From Bugula neritina (lineage: Eukaryota > Bryozoa > Gymnolaemata > Cheilostomatida > Bugulidae): a stretch of DNA of 64,000 nucleotides. The DNA lies in contig OZ037765.1 of the NCBI GenBank assembly GCA_964035545.1, positions 26,486,504 through 26,550,503 on the forward strand, given 5' to 3'. A program made the translations under genes and the position numbers. Position 1 is the first letter of the stretch, and every line of letters begins with the position of its first letter. This document shows positions 1-31,214 of this stretch, one piece after another. The notes under the pieces are model-generated. The model was not told where the DNA came from and did not search any database. It saw only the letters and a list, made by a program, of their open reading frames with translations.

Positions 1-276
1 AAAGTTAATATTTCAAAAAGTACCAAAATGGCATTCAAGTCGGTTTTTAACATTCTATCAGTCTTTTTAATGAATTTCTTAGTCTCTATTTTGCTAGTTT
101 TAGCATGGTATTAAAATAATTCTATCCCATGATGACAAATAATTTTTTCCATAAATATAAACTATTTTCTACTTTAATAATATCACTGCATAAAGGAAGC
201 TGGTATTTTTTACATCAATACAAGTTACATAACAACATAAATTACAATTATTTAAACAACAATAGAAGAAATTTTT

Positions 277-286
277 TTTATTTATT
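277..286 (-). terminator. Two overlapping AATAAA poly(A) signals for the mosaic gene
   Basis: On the minus strand, AATAAA occurs at 282-277 and 286-281, about 275 nt past the stop codon at 560-562. No closer candidate is as good. The assignment rests on position and motif only. Confidence 0.55.
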
Positions 287-559
287 TGAATGGCTATGTA
301 TACATTAGCTATCATTTTTCTAAAAATTTACCAATGTTAAAAATTAATTTAATTCAGTACTATAGTGAATTTAATGCAGTAGTAAACATTAATGCACTAG
401 ACCATGAGTGATGTTAGCTGCACTCAACAAGGGTTATTATTAGTAATCCAGGCTGCATAAAGCTTACTAAGAGAAAGGTTTAGATATACAATTATATGGG
501 AATGAAGTGAATGATTACATTTAGCATCATTCTACAGAGTTTGGTGATAGAAGTAATAT

Positions 560-18391
<17,832 letters not shown>

Positions 18392-19632
18392 GTTTAAGCC
18401 GGCGATTTCTTACCGTATGACACAGGGCAACTGATTTCAGTGTTTCAGCACCTAGTGAACTATTCATCTGGGAAATCAGTTGATAGAACATGAGAATGAA
18501 ATCATGAATATGCAAATATTTCAAATAAAATTGTACCAACTTATCTTTTGATATATAAATCAATAACAGCTGAATGAAAACAAGAGAATGTAATAAATAT
18601 TTTATTACTGATCAAGATCTCCATGGCATCTAGAAAATATTGTTGCTCTGTCTGCCATTGACTGCATTATTGATTTTTCGTGAACCTAATGTTGTCCTGG
18701 TTTGCCAGCTGGCATACAATAAAAATGCTGCTTTAAGGCTATTGCTAGCATATTATATTAAATCTGGCAGAATGCAGCCAATTTGCACAGCAAACCAGAA
18801 ATATTTCACAATGGAACTCAAATTATTTTTTAAACCACAGAGGTGCACATGTAGTTATAACCTTTTTAAAATACAAAAAAAAACAACTTTTTATATACAC
18901 ACAGCAGTATATTTGTCATCTTAAGCCAGTTGTAAAAAGATGCACTAGTAAGTTTTAAAGCTACTATATAATAATAAATCCATTCTTATAATTGACATGA
19001 AAGACTTTGGGCAATAAATTGACACACAACCTGTGTTAATACAATCATGGAATTAGAAGACTATTATATCCAATTAAAGATGAAAAACACTTATAAAAAC
19101 TTTAAATCTGTTAATATAAAGAACAACCTGAAAAACTTGAATATGTCATTGTAATGAGTGAAAGTTAATTATTATGCCCACCATTATCAGCTTGGTATGT
19201 GAAGAAGCATAATAAGTAGATGCATAGAGTACAACATTACAAATATGTCACAACTTAGTAATAGGAACTAAACTGCTTTAGAAATAATAGTACTGCTATA
19301 CTGCTATACAAGTAGACAAACAAGCAAAAATTTAAACAGAGTTACAGCAGATCTGTAAACATATAAACAATCAAACAAATAGAGAAGACTTATAATAAAT
19401 GTTAATGATTATTTGGAAAAAATGGCCTATGACTTGTGGACAGACAATTCCTAAGATGTATTTCTAGTCCAATCAGAAGGAAGCAGCTAGTTCGTCTTTT
19501 TAGCTCAGCATCTACAAATATTTAATTTGACCATACAACAAATAGTTATAATATAAATGCAGTATAAATATAAATCCTAAAACCAATAGCAAAAAACACA
19601 ATGACTATAAAAAGCAACAGACAAAGCTACCC
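18392..19632. other. Gap between the HMG-CoA synthase stop and the mosaic-gene start
   Basis: Contains the HMG-CoA synthase 3'UTR and, toward 18392, the 5' region of the mosaic gene. A minus-strand AATAAA is at 18606-18601. I see no credible exon or obvious TATA box. Confidence 0.5.
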
Positions 19633-22600
19633 TTAGCTGATATTTTTGTTGCTTAAAAATAGCAGAACTAACTTTTGATGCCCGTTTGTATATCCGGCTA
19701 CTTCGTACTTTCTTCTATGCTTCTCATCCACACTAGCCAAGTACCAGGTACCAGGAAACAAGCTTGACAAGTCGCCCACTGGAGTGTATGGAGCTAAAAT
19801 TATAGAATAAAGATGCAACAAAATATGCATAGTAAATGAGGGGAAAACTCCAAATTACACTGAAAATATTGAACAACTAATGTTTTTAATGTGTGATTTG
19901 AGCTGGGAGATGGTTGATTTTGCTTTAGGAGATAACGTCTCACAGTGCAAATATTTTCTAAAAGCTACTAAGCTGAGCGCCAAGTTTTATAAGTGGCTTG
20001 CTTATTAAAGAAAAATGTTTTAAAACTTTGAAATTTATATTAAAATAACATTATGTTATAAACAATAGCTTGTTTTTGTTATTTTTATCTGAGTGACACT
20101 ATTTTAGCAAGGCAGATTGTAAAATCATTTACGAGTTTTTTGGGTTCCCCACTTAGAAATAAATTTTTATACAAACAAACATAGACTACTACTTAGTCAA
20201 CAAAACCCGTGCAAAATATATGGCTTTAAATTTAGTTCTTTAGCACTACAAAATGTTCGATGCAATTTTATTCAGATGTGTTCAGTGGGTAACTAACTAT
20301 GCTGACACATAAAGATACTGTGTCGAGTGCTGTACTGCTCTTATCTCTTAGACTTTAGAGGATGACAGCAGTAGCAGCAGTGTCATTGTCTTTTCACCAA
20401 ACATGAAGTTATGAAGTTGTTTTTAACTAATAGAGTTGCTTGGACGACACTTGGTAGTAATTATCAAATGAGTGGAGTGTCAATGGCTGCATGCGGTCTA
20501 GCTCAGTCTGTGACACCCTCAGATGTCTGTGCGATAACTGAGAACTCAACAGATTACATAAGAACCTATTCTATTATATAATATATTTATACTGGATTGA
20601 CATTGCATCATACTTATTTTGATGCCATTTTTTACTGGTGATACGATTTTATGCAAATACCAAGGAATGAAGCCCCAAGTTACAGATTTCAACTGTGCAG
20701 TTACTGTTTTAATTCTACAGGCTTCAGTGAAAATAGAATTAAAATACTAAATTTCAAAACAACTAGTACCTCTACATATCTAATGCAATGAGCCACCGTT
20801 GGTGTGCACTAAAGCTGTACAATAAATATAGAAAACCATATACATATATAATGTATGTGGCGACTATACAGTACATATAATTATTACACATCAGGCTGAA
20901 GACTCAAGAGTGAAGAACGTGTTGTATTGATAATTCAGCAGTGTATTGATATTAGTTTCTGAGTAGCCATGATGTTAATGCTGCTGCAATATAGCCGGGA
21001 GCCTAATGTACACTAGAAAGGATGACTTTAAATTTTAATGTTTTGGGACCAATTGAAAAGGCTTGGAAAATACTAATACTGCTCAGCATAATAAAGGTAA
21101 CTGTTTCTAGTCCCAAGAGTACAAGGAAAAATATCTGGTACAGAAATGATAAAAAGTTTGAAATAGTTTCAATTAGAAAAAATCAGCTGTCTACACCCGC
21201 CAGTGACTAAAACCCTACAGATTACTAGCGCTAACTTCTAACAAAACTAGCTATTTGATAATTTTCCAATGATTTACACATTGTATTGTTTTAACATCAA
21301 TAAAGCCTCCTGTGTATTGTGACATCTTGTTCACAGGCTAAACTATTTAGTGACTCACTAAGAATCGTGAACTTTGGAATCGCCTACTTAAAATGATAGC
21401 AACAGCATTGATCAGTTAAACCAACAACTAGCTGGCATATCAGATTTACAGCTCCTCCAAGGCATCAAAGGTCATTTCTTACAACCAAACTCCATTTTAT
21501 GTAGCTAACAGCTTTCTCTTACAATTTCTACTCAGGAATAAGAAAAAGCCTTTAATATAGGACTTAAATCAGGAGTTGTGTTTTCTTAATATAGCTAATT
21601 AGTATGAATAAATTATTACATTGTTCAAGTCAACTAGTTAGTCTAAAGTCACTCGCTGAAACTAAGCAATTATTGTTAACTGCTAAGTTAGGGTTAAGAG
21701 AAACTGTATGCTGCCAATAAAACTGTTGAGGGGTAAAGTCATCACTGATGAAGAGACATACCCTGATGGTGCGTATCTTCTCTCAACTTCATGGCATCGC
21801 TGAACAATGACGGCTCCACTTTCCTCCTGCTTTCTAGCCGAGAGTTGAGGTCTGCCAGACTAGCTACAAGTTTGGTCAATGGTGAGCCAGCAGTGGTGTC
21901 TTCTGAGAACCTCACTGAGTACATACTAGATGCCAGTCCAGATCCGTAGGAGAAGAGAACAGCCCTTTTGTTAGCTAGTGAAGCCGCATCGTTACTAAAA
22001 TATTCAACAGTTTATCTGACAATAGAAAGACATGTTATCGTACAATGAGTACGAAATGCAGTACATCTACTGGGAATAGTTAGCTCATGTCCAGATTGAG
22101 CATTGAATGAATAGATGGATTTATAAGCTGAGTGATTGTAAATGAGACAAAAAAATACATGCTGAAAGCCAAGGAAAACAACACCCTACTAGTAGGGCTT
22201 AATATACACAGCACCTACTCGGCCAGTGTGTGCCACTACATTACCAGACCAATCTTACAAATGGAAGACTGACTCAGGTAGCCTACTAAAAGCTCACTCT
22301 ACAGTATGTAGATTGTAGAGTTGAAACCACTGATAACTTGCTAGCTTCTCCATCAGTAAAGTATCATGCAAATTAAATGGTAACATTGAGAATGGAGACA
22401 GCCTACTTATATACCTGGATATGTAGGAGCAGAGGCTACCATAGACTGAGGGCGTGTACATGTTGCCAACTTGATTAGCTATTTTAAGAGACGGCTGAGT
22501 TTTCTTAGCAAACACCTCGGCACTTGCCTTCACAAAAGCTTTCTCCAAATCCTTGTTGCTGTACGACTCTTCCGGATTCACATCCCTAAATACAACTTGA

Positions 22601-25600
22601 TGGATTTTATAAATGCTATATCTAACACATTACCAGTCACCAGATACACGCACATATTTATTTCACTTTGTATTCCAAGATCACAGCCATCTGTTTCCAA
22701 CCAACTAAAATATTCAGGGGAGGTAAGTCAAGAGCTTGTACCATTTGCCAGTGCAGTGAGCCAGTGCCAAAATAGTTTAACATTACCAGAGATTGCAACT
22801 GCGTAGACATTATTTGCAGTTATACTAGCTAAGATTATTACTTTTCTCAACATTTAACAAATAGATATCACTTCGAAATTTCATACAAACAAAATACAAT
22901 GATATACCACAGTCCATCCCTACTATCTGTTCCCAAACAGGACAGAGCAGAGATAGTTGAGGTGAGGTTAAACTGTTGAATCATCACACCACCACAAGAC
23001 CCATCTCAGCTAGCAGCTTTGCTATGTATATGTTGCATACTGTTAGAAATATAGATGCTGTTGATGCTAAGGATTGAATACACAAATGCTGCTGTGAGTT
23101 TAGACTTTAGGACAATTTAAATCCACTAATTCAGGAAAAATATTGACCACTTATTTTAAACATGAAAATGTCACGGAAGTAGTATAGGAGAAGTAGGGAA
23201 TTTTCTAGATATATGTATCAGAATGGAAATTTTAGAAACTTTTGGAAGCAGATGACTTGTGTTGATAATAAAAAATGAGTAAGTTTTAATATGAGGCATG
23301 GGTTGGTACAAAGATCAGAAAGGGCATTATAAATCCAACTGTATCTTATCACATAGGTTAAAGACCAGAATTCACTTCACAAAGTCCGATAATACAAAGA
23401 TAATGCTGACATTGAATCAATTCTGTAAATAAACTAGAAGAGATTATGGGGGGATCCAGTAAAAAGTAAGGCATTCATCTCAATATGCCAAGTTGACATG
23501 ATTAAACCAGCTTCAGTAAGCAATTTTTCCAGTCAAAGTCCACTTAGGTGCAAGGACAAAAGGGAACTGAGGGCAAAATATAGATTCATTATTGTAGTTG
23601 ATTACATAAGCCTGGTTGACCACATATCTAAAGAACTTATTAAACAATTTAAATACAACCATCCATAACAAATTCTTACATTAGCAAAACCAATCAAACT
23701 TGCTGAAAACTAGCCAAAAATAGTTTAAAATAAAAGTACACAGTCTCTCTAAGAAGATTTTATAGTCTTAGCAACTGGTGCACCTCATTAGTAGAAGGTT
23801 TGCTTCCTGAGGTAAGAGATATGTTGATAATTACTTCATAGTTTATAGAAGTTTATAGAAGCAGAGAGCTACCATCAAAACACTCAGCTAGCAATCTCTA
23901 CTGCTAAATGTGACAGGTTTACTAGAACAGGTAGTTAGCTGCTAGATTCCCTTGAAATATTCTAGTTTAGGGTATTGCAACACCCAGAGAGATGTTACTT
24001 ACATATATGTATGTGTATATAAAAGTTATATGTGTCTGGCACACTGCCAAATGCCTTTTCCTCTCACCTGAAAGCTGAGACCTCTGCATATTTTGGATTG
24101 TCAGGATTGGCTATAAAGTCATTAAACATCAGCCTAGCGACAGATTTCTGCACCAGTTTGCAGAAGGGTGTGTGGAAGCAAAACGAATCAACGTCAGCCA
24201 TGGTGAAACTTGACCCTGAAATTCAAGCAAAATAATAAGACTGAACATTTTGCATTAGAGAAGCCAGCTGCCTAAACTGATATATGGTTTACCATGATGG
24301 AATAAACACTAGGGCCATTAAAACTTGCAATAATATCATAAACATATGTCACAGTAATAGTACTCTGTTGTAACAATTGCATTATTCGAAACTTGGATGA
24401 ACTTCAAAGCACAAAATAGAGAAAATAGTCAGATGAGTTTAGTTAGTTGAAAAAGACTAATACTTGATGGGAAACTAAAATCACATATACATTATTATTA
24501 AAACTCTTCTACATGATTGCCAAGTCAAACAGCACAGATCCAGACACCAAGGTACCAGTTGGATAGTTGATTATTTGAATCTTATTTATTTGGGCTCAAT
24601 TTTGAATACATTCCCAAACCTTAAAGGCTTATGTTTAGTGGTGATACTTTTCTGAAAATTACAGTAGGCTACCATGATGGGTATCTGATTACAGTATGCG
24701 ATTTATAGCTGAAGTTGAGGTAAAATACTAATACAGTGTGAGTAGAGAGTAGTTCATATAGTGTGAGTAGAGAGAGTAGTTCATATAGTGTGAGTGGAGA
24801 GAGTAGTTCATACAGTGTGAGTAGAGAGAGTAGTTCATATAGTGTGAGTGGAGAGAGTAGTTCATATACATGTAGATTGTAGTGCGAGTAGAGAGAAATG
24901 TGGGTAAAGATGCCGTCAGTGGACTCAACAGCTGATTATATGAACAAATATCCCGAAAATAGTTGAGATAGGAGTGACATTGAGATGAACCACACGTAAT
25001 CAAAGATATCAAGAGATATTTTGGTAATAAAATGGAATAACAAAGTGCAGTGATAAGATAACAGATTATAATAATGTATTATACTGCAATATAATTATTA
25101 CAAGAATTGCCATCATAATGGTGCAATAAAATAACTATTTTAAATATACAGTAAATTTATCCCAATCAGTCACAGCATGAATCCTGTAACCAAGTTGCAT
25201 AATACAAGCTACAGTTGAACATGAACTACACCCTTGATGTGCACTCACAGCATCATTATTATCTAATCAACATCTGCTTTTACTAATGACAGTCCAAAGT
25301 GCTCAGTAGAACACTGGCTTGTCAAAATAATATATGCTTTTAGTTCAAAGATCAAACTAAAAGCAGCGCTGTTAGAGGAGCAGAAGTTCAGAGAACATAA
25401 AATACTCCTATTAATGGCACCTGAGCTCATACCAGCATACACCTCTGTAACTAATTTAGGACAGCCTGCTTTTTGTAAGAAATGCCAATAAGGTATTGGC
25501 AGAGACAGATAGACCCACAATACTGTAGTCTATACAACATAAATGTATTGAAATACTAGTAGAGAGTAGAAAAGTCTACTAACCCTGGTGGTAGGTGGAT

Positions 25601-28403
25601 AGGGCTTTGGTCTTGTATCTTTGGTAACATTTGTCTAAAGCTTTAAGATAGCATTTGATGGAGAGAGCTCCATCCACTACAGGGTATTCACTACTCAGAT
25701 CTGGTTTATAGAAGTCATACACATGCTCCATGTGAGAGGCCCTGACACCTGTAAACAGATGAACACAACATTGCAGACATTGTAAAACCAATTTGTTTGG
25801 ACATAGAACCCTAGAAACCCCAACATTTATGTAAATATTTTAATACTGCATGAAGTGTCATAGATGCTTTAATATACTTGTTTTAAATTAAAAATTAGTT
25901 GATTACAAAGTTTATACCATTAATGATGGTAGTGGTTATTGCTAAATCAGTGCACCAAAACATAAACATCTTTTGGGTCTACCACATTACATTATTAGTT
26001 ATTTACACTGTTTTTAGTGAGTAATCATCACCCAAAGAATTAATTTTTCCATTCTGAGCAGATCCTGTTATTGCAGTCTCAACATGTGCATGTTTTACAG
26101 CAGGGAGCCTACATACATGGGAAACGGCCAATAAAGGTCATATAACAGATGAAGAATGACTTAGACTTTAGTGACATCAACTGGCACATGACTGGCATAT
26201 GTTAGTGTTACATACCACTCTACTACTACACCAAGCTACAGGTATATTTCTGTCCTACTAGTGACAGGGACAAACTAATTTCAATATCGTGTATAATTTC
26301 AATGTAAGCTAGTTTCCCTAAATTAACTTTTGACTGATTCGAAGCTCTTGAATATCCTAAAGAAGTTTCCTTTGCAGTTGGGTATCACTAGAGCAGTAAA
26401 AATGTATACAATATAACAAGACTCCCTTTGATATCCAATTCACTAAAACCTTCTATTAACCAGCCTTATTCCTACCCATCTTAGCCTGTAGATTCAACCT
26501 ATCTGTTATCAATTAGGTTACAGGCTAGAAAATAATAAAATAGAAATTCTTTTAATGACAAACAGTAAAAGATATAAAGCCAGTGAAGAGCCTAAGGTCA
26601 CAGGCACTATAAACCTTTGTATTAGCAACAAAGATTAAATTATATCATATCACAGATATGGCATTTTAATATTATCAACATTGCTCTGATCCCAACAACG
26701 CAGCAACTAATGTTGAGAGGCATCTGGTCTTACACAATCAGCAGTAAACTTATTGCATGTAAAATTCCCCAAGTATGTGCATTGCAATACCTGCCCCATC
26801 ACCTACCCTGATACTCTCAGTAAGGGAGAAAAGCTGTCATATAACTTTAACAGCTGCTGAATGTGGTTAAGATGACAAAAACTAATATCAGCTTAAGTGG
26901 TTAGCACTTAATAGTTTGAAGTCTTAACAACAGGGTATTGTCAAATACTGACTAGAGGTCACACTGTAGCTCGAGTCAGCATTAATGGTTCATCTTGAAG
27001 TTGTCAAAACCCCAAATCCAATTGCAGCTAATAAATCTGAATTTTTGAAGACTGCGGAGAAGCTGTCATTAATCTTGTAATATAATACAGTTTGTCAGGT
27101 TCACAGTGCCAGCGGGCTTGGCACTGCAAACACAGGATACTCTACTAATTAGGATGTGTGTTTAATTGGTAAATTAAAAGTATATTAAATCTCACAAAAT
27201 GAGTTCAAAAAACTTCACAACTATAAGCTGAGCCACAAATAGGTTGCTGTAATGAATACTTATAAATAGATAAGTATAGTACAATACAGTCCCTCCTTAT
27301 CTCACTAAGCTGCAGGTCCTGCAACATTGATTTGTGACATAGTGGACTACCAGATTTAACTCATGGATTTGCTAAACTCGGCTATTTTGTCCCTATACAC
27401 ACATACATAAGCCATAGAAAGGAGGTCCAAGCCCTTCTCGTGACCTATGGAATTTCGTGAGATATGGAGAGAGCACTGTAGTAACAGAGAAAACAAGGCA
27501 CTTACCTCTATCTAAGATGGCTGCAGCATTTGGTCCAACTAACATAGCAATGGCACCAGCTCCACCAGTACAACGGGCTGGACCAGTAGCATACACAGCT
27601 ATATCCCCACACACAACTAAGGCGTATTTACCTGCAATAAATGTAAATGGTGGTTGATGAAGGAGAAATAAAAATTTATGCAGATACATTTATTCCTGTA
27701 AAGTCGAAACTGTAAGAAGAAAACTATGATGAATTGTTTTATACAAATTTTGATAAGTTGACAATATTTTATTATATTTGGTGTAGGGTTTAATTTCTGA
27801 ATTACAAAATAAACAAACTTTAAAACTAATTGCCAATTCTGCATTAATAATTAATTCATTAGAATCTGGTTTAGGATAAGCTTAGCGCAACAAGCTTAGC
27901 AAAGTTTATGTTAAATTTTTCATTTTATTTACTGAATTTTTTCAACAAAAATCCAGCTGATCCATACCATTCCATGAGCTAGACTCTACCCAGTTCACAG
28001 AGTTGAACAGAGCATTTGTTCCGCCATAGCAAGCATTTGTTGTGTCAATGCCCTCCATATCAGTGTTGTCTTCATCCTGAAAGAGCTGCATTAGCACAGA
28101 CTTCACACTTTTACTTTTGTCAATGATGGTTTCTGTTCCAACTTCAAGTCTTCCAATATCAGAAGGCTTGATGTTATTTCTCTGCATCAGGTTTTGAACC
28201 ACAGTGAGGCAAAGAGAGTGCACATCTTCTCTATCGGAGCAGAATCCCATTTTATCCTGCCCTAAACCAATTGTGTATTTGCCCGCTGGAATGCCATCAA
28301 ATTTCTCCAATTCAGTTTGGTCAACATACTGAGATGGAAAATATATTTCCATAGCAATTATACCCACATTTTCAGGCCAACTGTTGACATTTGCTCCAGG
28401 CAT
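19633..28403 (-). CDS. HMGCS1: Hydroxymethylglutaryl-CoA synthase, cytoplasmic type (7 coding exons, 479 aa)
   Basis: Condenses acetyl-CoA with acetoacetyl-CoA to HMG-CoA, the committed feed into the mevalonate pathway, in the cytosol. Exons: 28403-27968, 27631-27506, 25748-25584, 24215-24068, 22585-22415, 21994-21762, 19793-19633; 1440 nt in phase. The N-terminus [20 protein letters not shown] aligns with vertebrate HMGCS1 and has no mitochondrial leader. Catalytic residues by alignment: Glu91 ([14 protein letters not shown]), Cys125 ([15 protein letters not shown]) and His257 ([12 protein letters not shown]). Other hallmarks are [45 protein letters not shown] and LREDTHH, and GTWYL..VDEKHRR near the end. 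The C-terminal tail is about 40 residues shorter than the human protein; a further 3' exon after HQK is conceivable. A splice acceptor abuts the ATG (28404-28405), so an upstream non-coding exon is expected. Confidence 0.97.
19794..21761 (-). other. Last HMG-CoA synthase intron, no other content seen
   Basis: A 1968-nt intron between the two final coding exons. AT-rich; I found no exon, repeat array or transposon in it on either strand. Confidence 0.6.
24735..24867. repeat. 27-bp minisatellite, 5 units
   Basis: Units read AGTGTGAGTRGAGAGAGTAG followed by TTCATAY. The first unit is 25 nt and four 27-nt units follow; further degenerate copies continue to about 24896. Repetitive Tyr/Ser/His reading frames on the minus strand are an artefact. 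It lies in the intron between exons 25748-25584 and 24215-24068 of HMG-CoA synthase. Confidence 0.9.
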
Positions 28404-28694
28404 CTAAAATGTTATACATAATGATTATTGCACACATTTAGTATATGCTCTCCAAGTTTGTAGAATCATAAATCTGTAATGCCAACTCAGTTGACATTGT
28501 AGTTTTGGCAACTGAGCATTTTTAATTCTTATAGTTATACTCATAGTTGTAGTACTAATACTAGTAGCTTTACTTAACAATTAACTACAGGAGTACATTG
28601 TTAGAAACTCCATGATGCTAAGACTAATACCAAAAACGACTATCACCATCACTATGCCTAGAACTTGAATATTCATAATTTTTTAAAGTGTGTG

Positions 28695-28783
28695 TGGTAA
28701 TGCCAATAGTCATGGTGATACTGATACTCATACTGATAGTATCAGTATGAGTATCAGTATCACCATGACTATTGGCATTACCA
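28695..28783. repeat. Perfect 44-bp inverted repeat with 1-nt spacer
   Basis: 28695-28738 is the exact reverse complement of 28740-28783, centred on G28739. The arms run TGGTAATGCCAATAGTCATG then GTGATACTGATACTCATACT. The neighbourhood is rich in GATACT/CATAGT-type degenerate repeats. It lies in the predicted 5'UTR intron of HMG-CoA synthase and could form an 89-nt hairpin or cruciform. Confidence 0.97.
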
Positions 28784-28875
28784 TTGGCAGTGATACTCAT
28801 ACTCATAGTCATACTAAGTCTGATACTAACACAAATTTCATTCACATTAGTAAAAAACTAAAGAGCATCACCGCC

Positions 28876-29010
28876 TGCTTGATATAAATTTAACTTCAAG
28901 AAATTTTATCTTGAAGTAAAACTCACTTTGACTTTGAGTTCGACTTCAAAGTTTAAGTTTGAGTTTAACAATAAGTATTAGTATAACTTTAACTTTAAGT
29001 TTTTTTACTT
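28876..29010. repeat. Degenerate (ACTTTGAGTTT)-type simple repeat
   Basis: Runs of AACTTCAAG, CTTTGACTTTGAGTTC, AAGTTTGAGTTTAAC and TAACTTTAACTTTAAG form a low-complexity, purine/pyrimidine-skewed stretch in the predicted 5' intron of HMG-CoA synthase. No coding signal. Confidence 0.6.
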
Positions 29011-29070
29011 TCAACTTTAGGCTCAGCTCATTAGTTGTACTACTAGTACTAGTAACTGACACTTACTCAC

Positions 29071-29245
29071 CTTTATTTCTATTAATGGGTGTTTGTCTTT
29101 AGAACTTCAAGTGCTTCAGAAATAGGTTTTTTTTATCAAAATATTTGCAAAAAATCTTTTGGACGACCGGGGAAAATTGGTTTAAGATCAAAGGTCTGTG
29201 AAAGTGAAACAGGGAATACAAACTTTCGATTTGATCGGCCAATAG
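29071..29245 (-). promoter_or_regulatory. Predicted non-coding first exon and promoter of HMG-CoA synthase
   Basis: On the minus strand a strong donor (AAATAAAG|GTGAGTAAG) ends a putative exon at 29071; it would splice to the acceptor at 28405-28404 next to the start codon. Upstream are a DR1-type nuclear-receptor site AGATCA-A-AGGTCT (29185-29197), CCAAT boxes at 29176-29180 (minus) and 29239-29243 (plus), and locally higher GC (GTAAACGCGGAGTAGCGTGA). I saw no clear sterol-response element. The start of transcription is not determined. Confidence 0.5.
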
Positions 29246-31115
29246 TAAACGCGGAGTAGCGTGACGCAGTCTCGGACCATAAAGAGTTATCCAATTACGT
29301 TCTTGTGTCAAGGACAAAAAACACGTGTTCGTCGCGTGTGACCTAGTGCAAACACCACGAAGCTGTTCTATGATATTGATACTACATGTTATTCCATTAT
29401 ATTATATTTATTCATCGATCCAGTGCACTACTGTATCCAATGTTTACTGTTATGCCATGTGATGCAACTAGCCCTAAGTGACTGTTGAATAAACGTATAC
29501 TATGGCCATAGGGGGACAAAAAAAATCAAATTTCATATTTATAATTTTAATTATATTCATATTCATATTGTTATTCATATTCATATTGATATTGATATTG
29601 ATATTCACTTTCAGTTAAAATTACACCCAAAGTCAATTGTTATTGTTGTACTGTAAGTTCAATCACTGAGTGTCTACAGTTACCATGTTATTCACAGTTA
29701 CCATGTGAATATGAATAGCTATTGCTTATAGTTATAGTAATACTAATATCATTAATCATGATGATGATTTAATAATTAGTATCAAATTTAATATAAAAGA
29801 TAAAAACAATATAATGAATTATCAAGTATGTACTATTGGGTTTTAAACCAAACTTAATTTATATTTGCACTATCACTATGACTCAACCTTTGTCTTACCC
29901 ATAGAAACAATGTGTCATTTTACTTGGTACAAATTTATTTTTATTTTGTTGCATCAGCAGTTGCTCATTGATTGAGATTTAAAGGTTCTTATGCACTGTC
30001 AGGTATTTCTTTTGATTTCACTAAACTTGATACCAAAATTATCTCTATACTCATACTGTCTCATGAGTTATGATATTTTCACTTTGATAATTCCAAACTA
30101 AGTTTTTGCTAAAAAAAAGAGCCATCTTTATATTAATTTTGCATGTAGTTAATAAATTGGTACATATTTTATAGTCATGTGCAGAATACAATTAAATCAT
30201 TGTCTGAATTTTCTGACTTCTATTTTTATGGCATATTCATTTGTATGGTTATTTTTTGTATACCCGCTGTCCAACTAGCTTAAAAGTTTATGCATTTGCT
30301 AAAAATAGTTCAATTTTCAGATAAAATCTTACAGACTTGCTTATTCTAGAGGCGACTGTGTGTTGACTGTTAGTATGTAATTCTATATCTATATAAATCA
30401 AACACCAACTGTGTATAGGATATGCATATGAAAATTTGTATTACATAAAATCAAATTTTTCTAAATGCTGCAGCTTCATATAACTTTACTCAAGAACCAA
30501 CTGTGTGAATAGCAAAATAAATAATATTATACATATATAACTACTATACAGTAAACTGCTCTAGTTGTACACACAATATAAAACATTATATAGTTGAATA
30601 AATATCAAATAATATTATTGCACACTGAATTGATGCATATGGTAATTAATGTCATTTTTCCCATGGTATTTGTACACCACCAACTTGTTGAAATTTTAAC
30701 AACTTGAGAAAGAAATTACTTTGGAGGCAATATTACTTAAAAGCTGCTATTTAATTTGGCAAGCAACACAGCTTCGTTATTACTAATAGGCAATCATTGA
30801 TATAGCTCTTGGCTGGTACTTTATTCAGCAGCCATTTTATGTTTACAGAGCGGAGATGAAACTAGTGAGTATTCAATGGCCTACAAGGAGTACAGAGCTG
30901 ACTGTACACCCAGAGCTGAGCTATCCATCATGTTTAGACAAGGCTTATCTCAGGTAAAACAGCTGATTTTCAAAACAAAGCACATGTGGTTAGTGCTATA
31001 GCTGTGTGTGTATCATATTAGTTTAGGCATGTTGGGTAAGTTTGTTATGGTTCCCTGGGAGTTAGATGTCATAGGTCAGCCTCGTGACTTCCAACCACAA
31101 TTGAACTTTGTTCTC
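29246..31115. other. Divergent intergenic region between HMG-CoA synthase and lipoprotein genes
   Basis: About 1.9 kb, AT-rich, with no credible exon. It contains a short (ATTCAT/ATTGAT)n simple repeat at about 29551-29605, an AAAGTCAATTG site near 29629 and a forkhead-type TGTTTAC near 30840. Any control role is inferred from the head-to-head layout. Confidence 0.5.
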
Positions 31116-31143
31116 TGATAAGGCAGCAAATAATATATATAAG
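31116..31143 (+). promoter_or_regulatory. Core promoter of the lipoprotein gene: GATA site and TATA box
   Basis: TGATAAG (31116-31122) is followed by TATATATAAG (31134-31143). The start codon is at 31215, leaving a short 5'UTR if transcription begins about 25-30 nt below the TATA box. GATA sites near TATA boxes are common in fat-body, gut and yolk genes. Confidence 0.55.
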
Positions 31144-31214
31144 TGGGTGCTTCGCTTCTACCACTTCATATTCATACGAGAACGACATACAGTTACAGTC
31201 AGGTTGCCATTAGT

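Noticed and set aside
24728-25012. Tyr/Ser/His-repeat protein on the minus strand
   Set aside because: It is the translation of the 27-bp minisatellite inside an intron.
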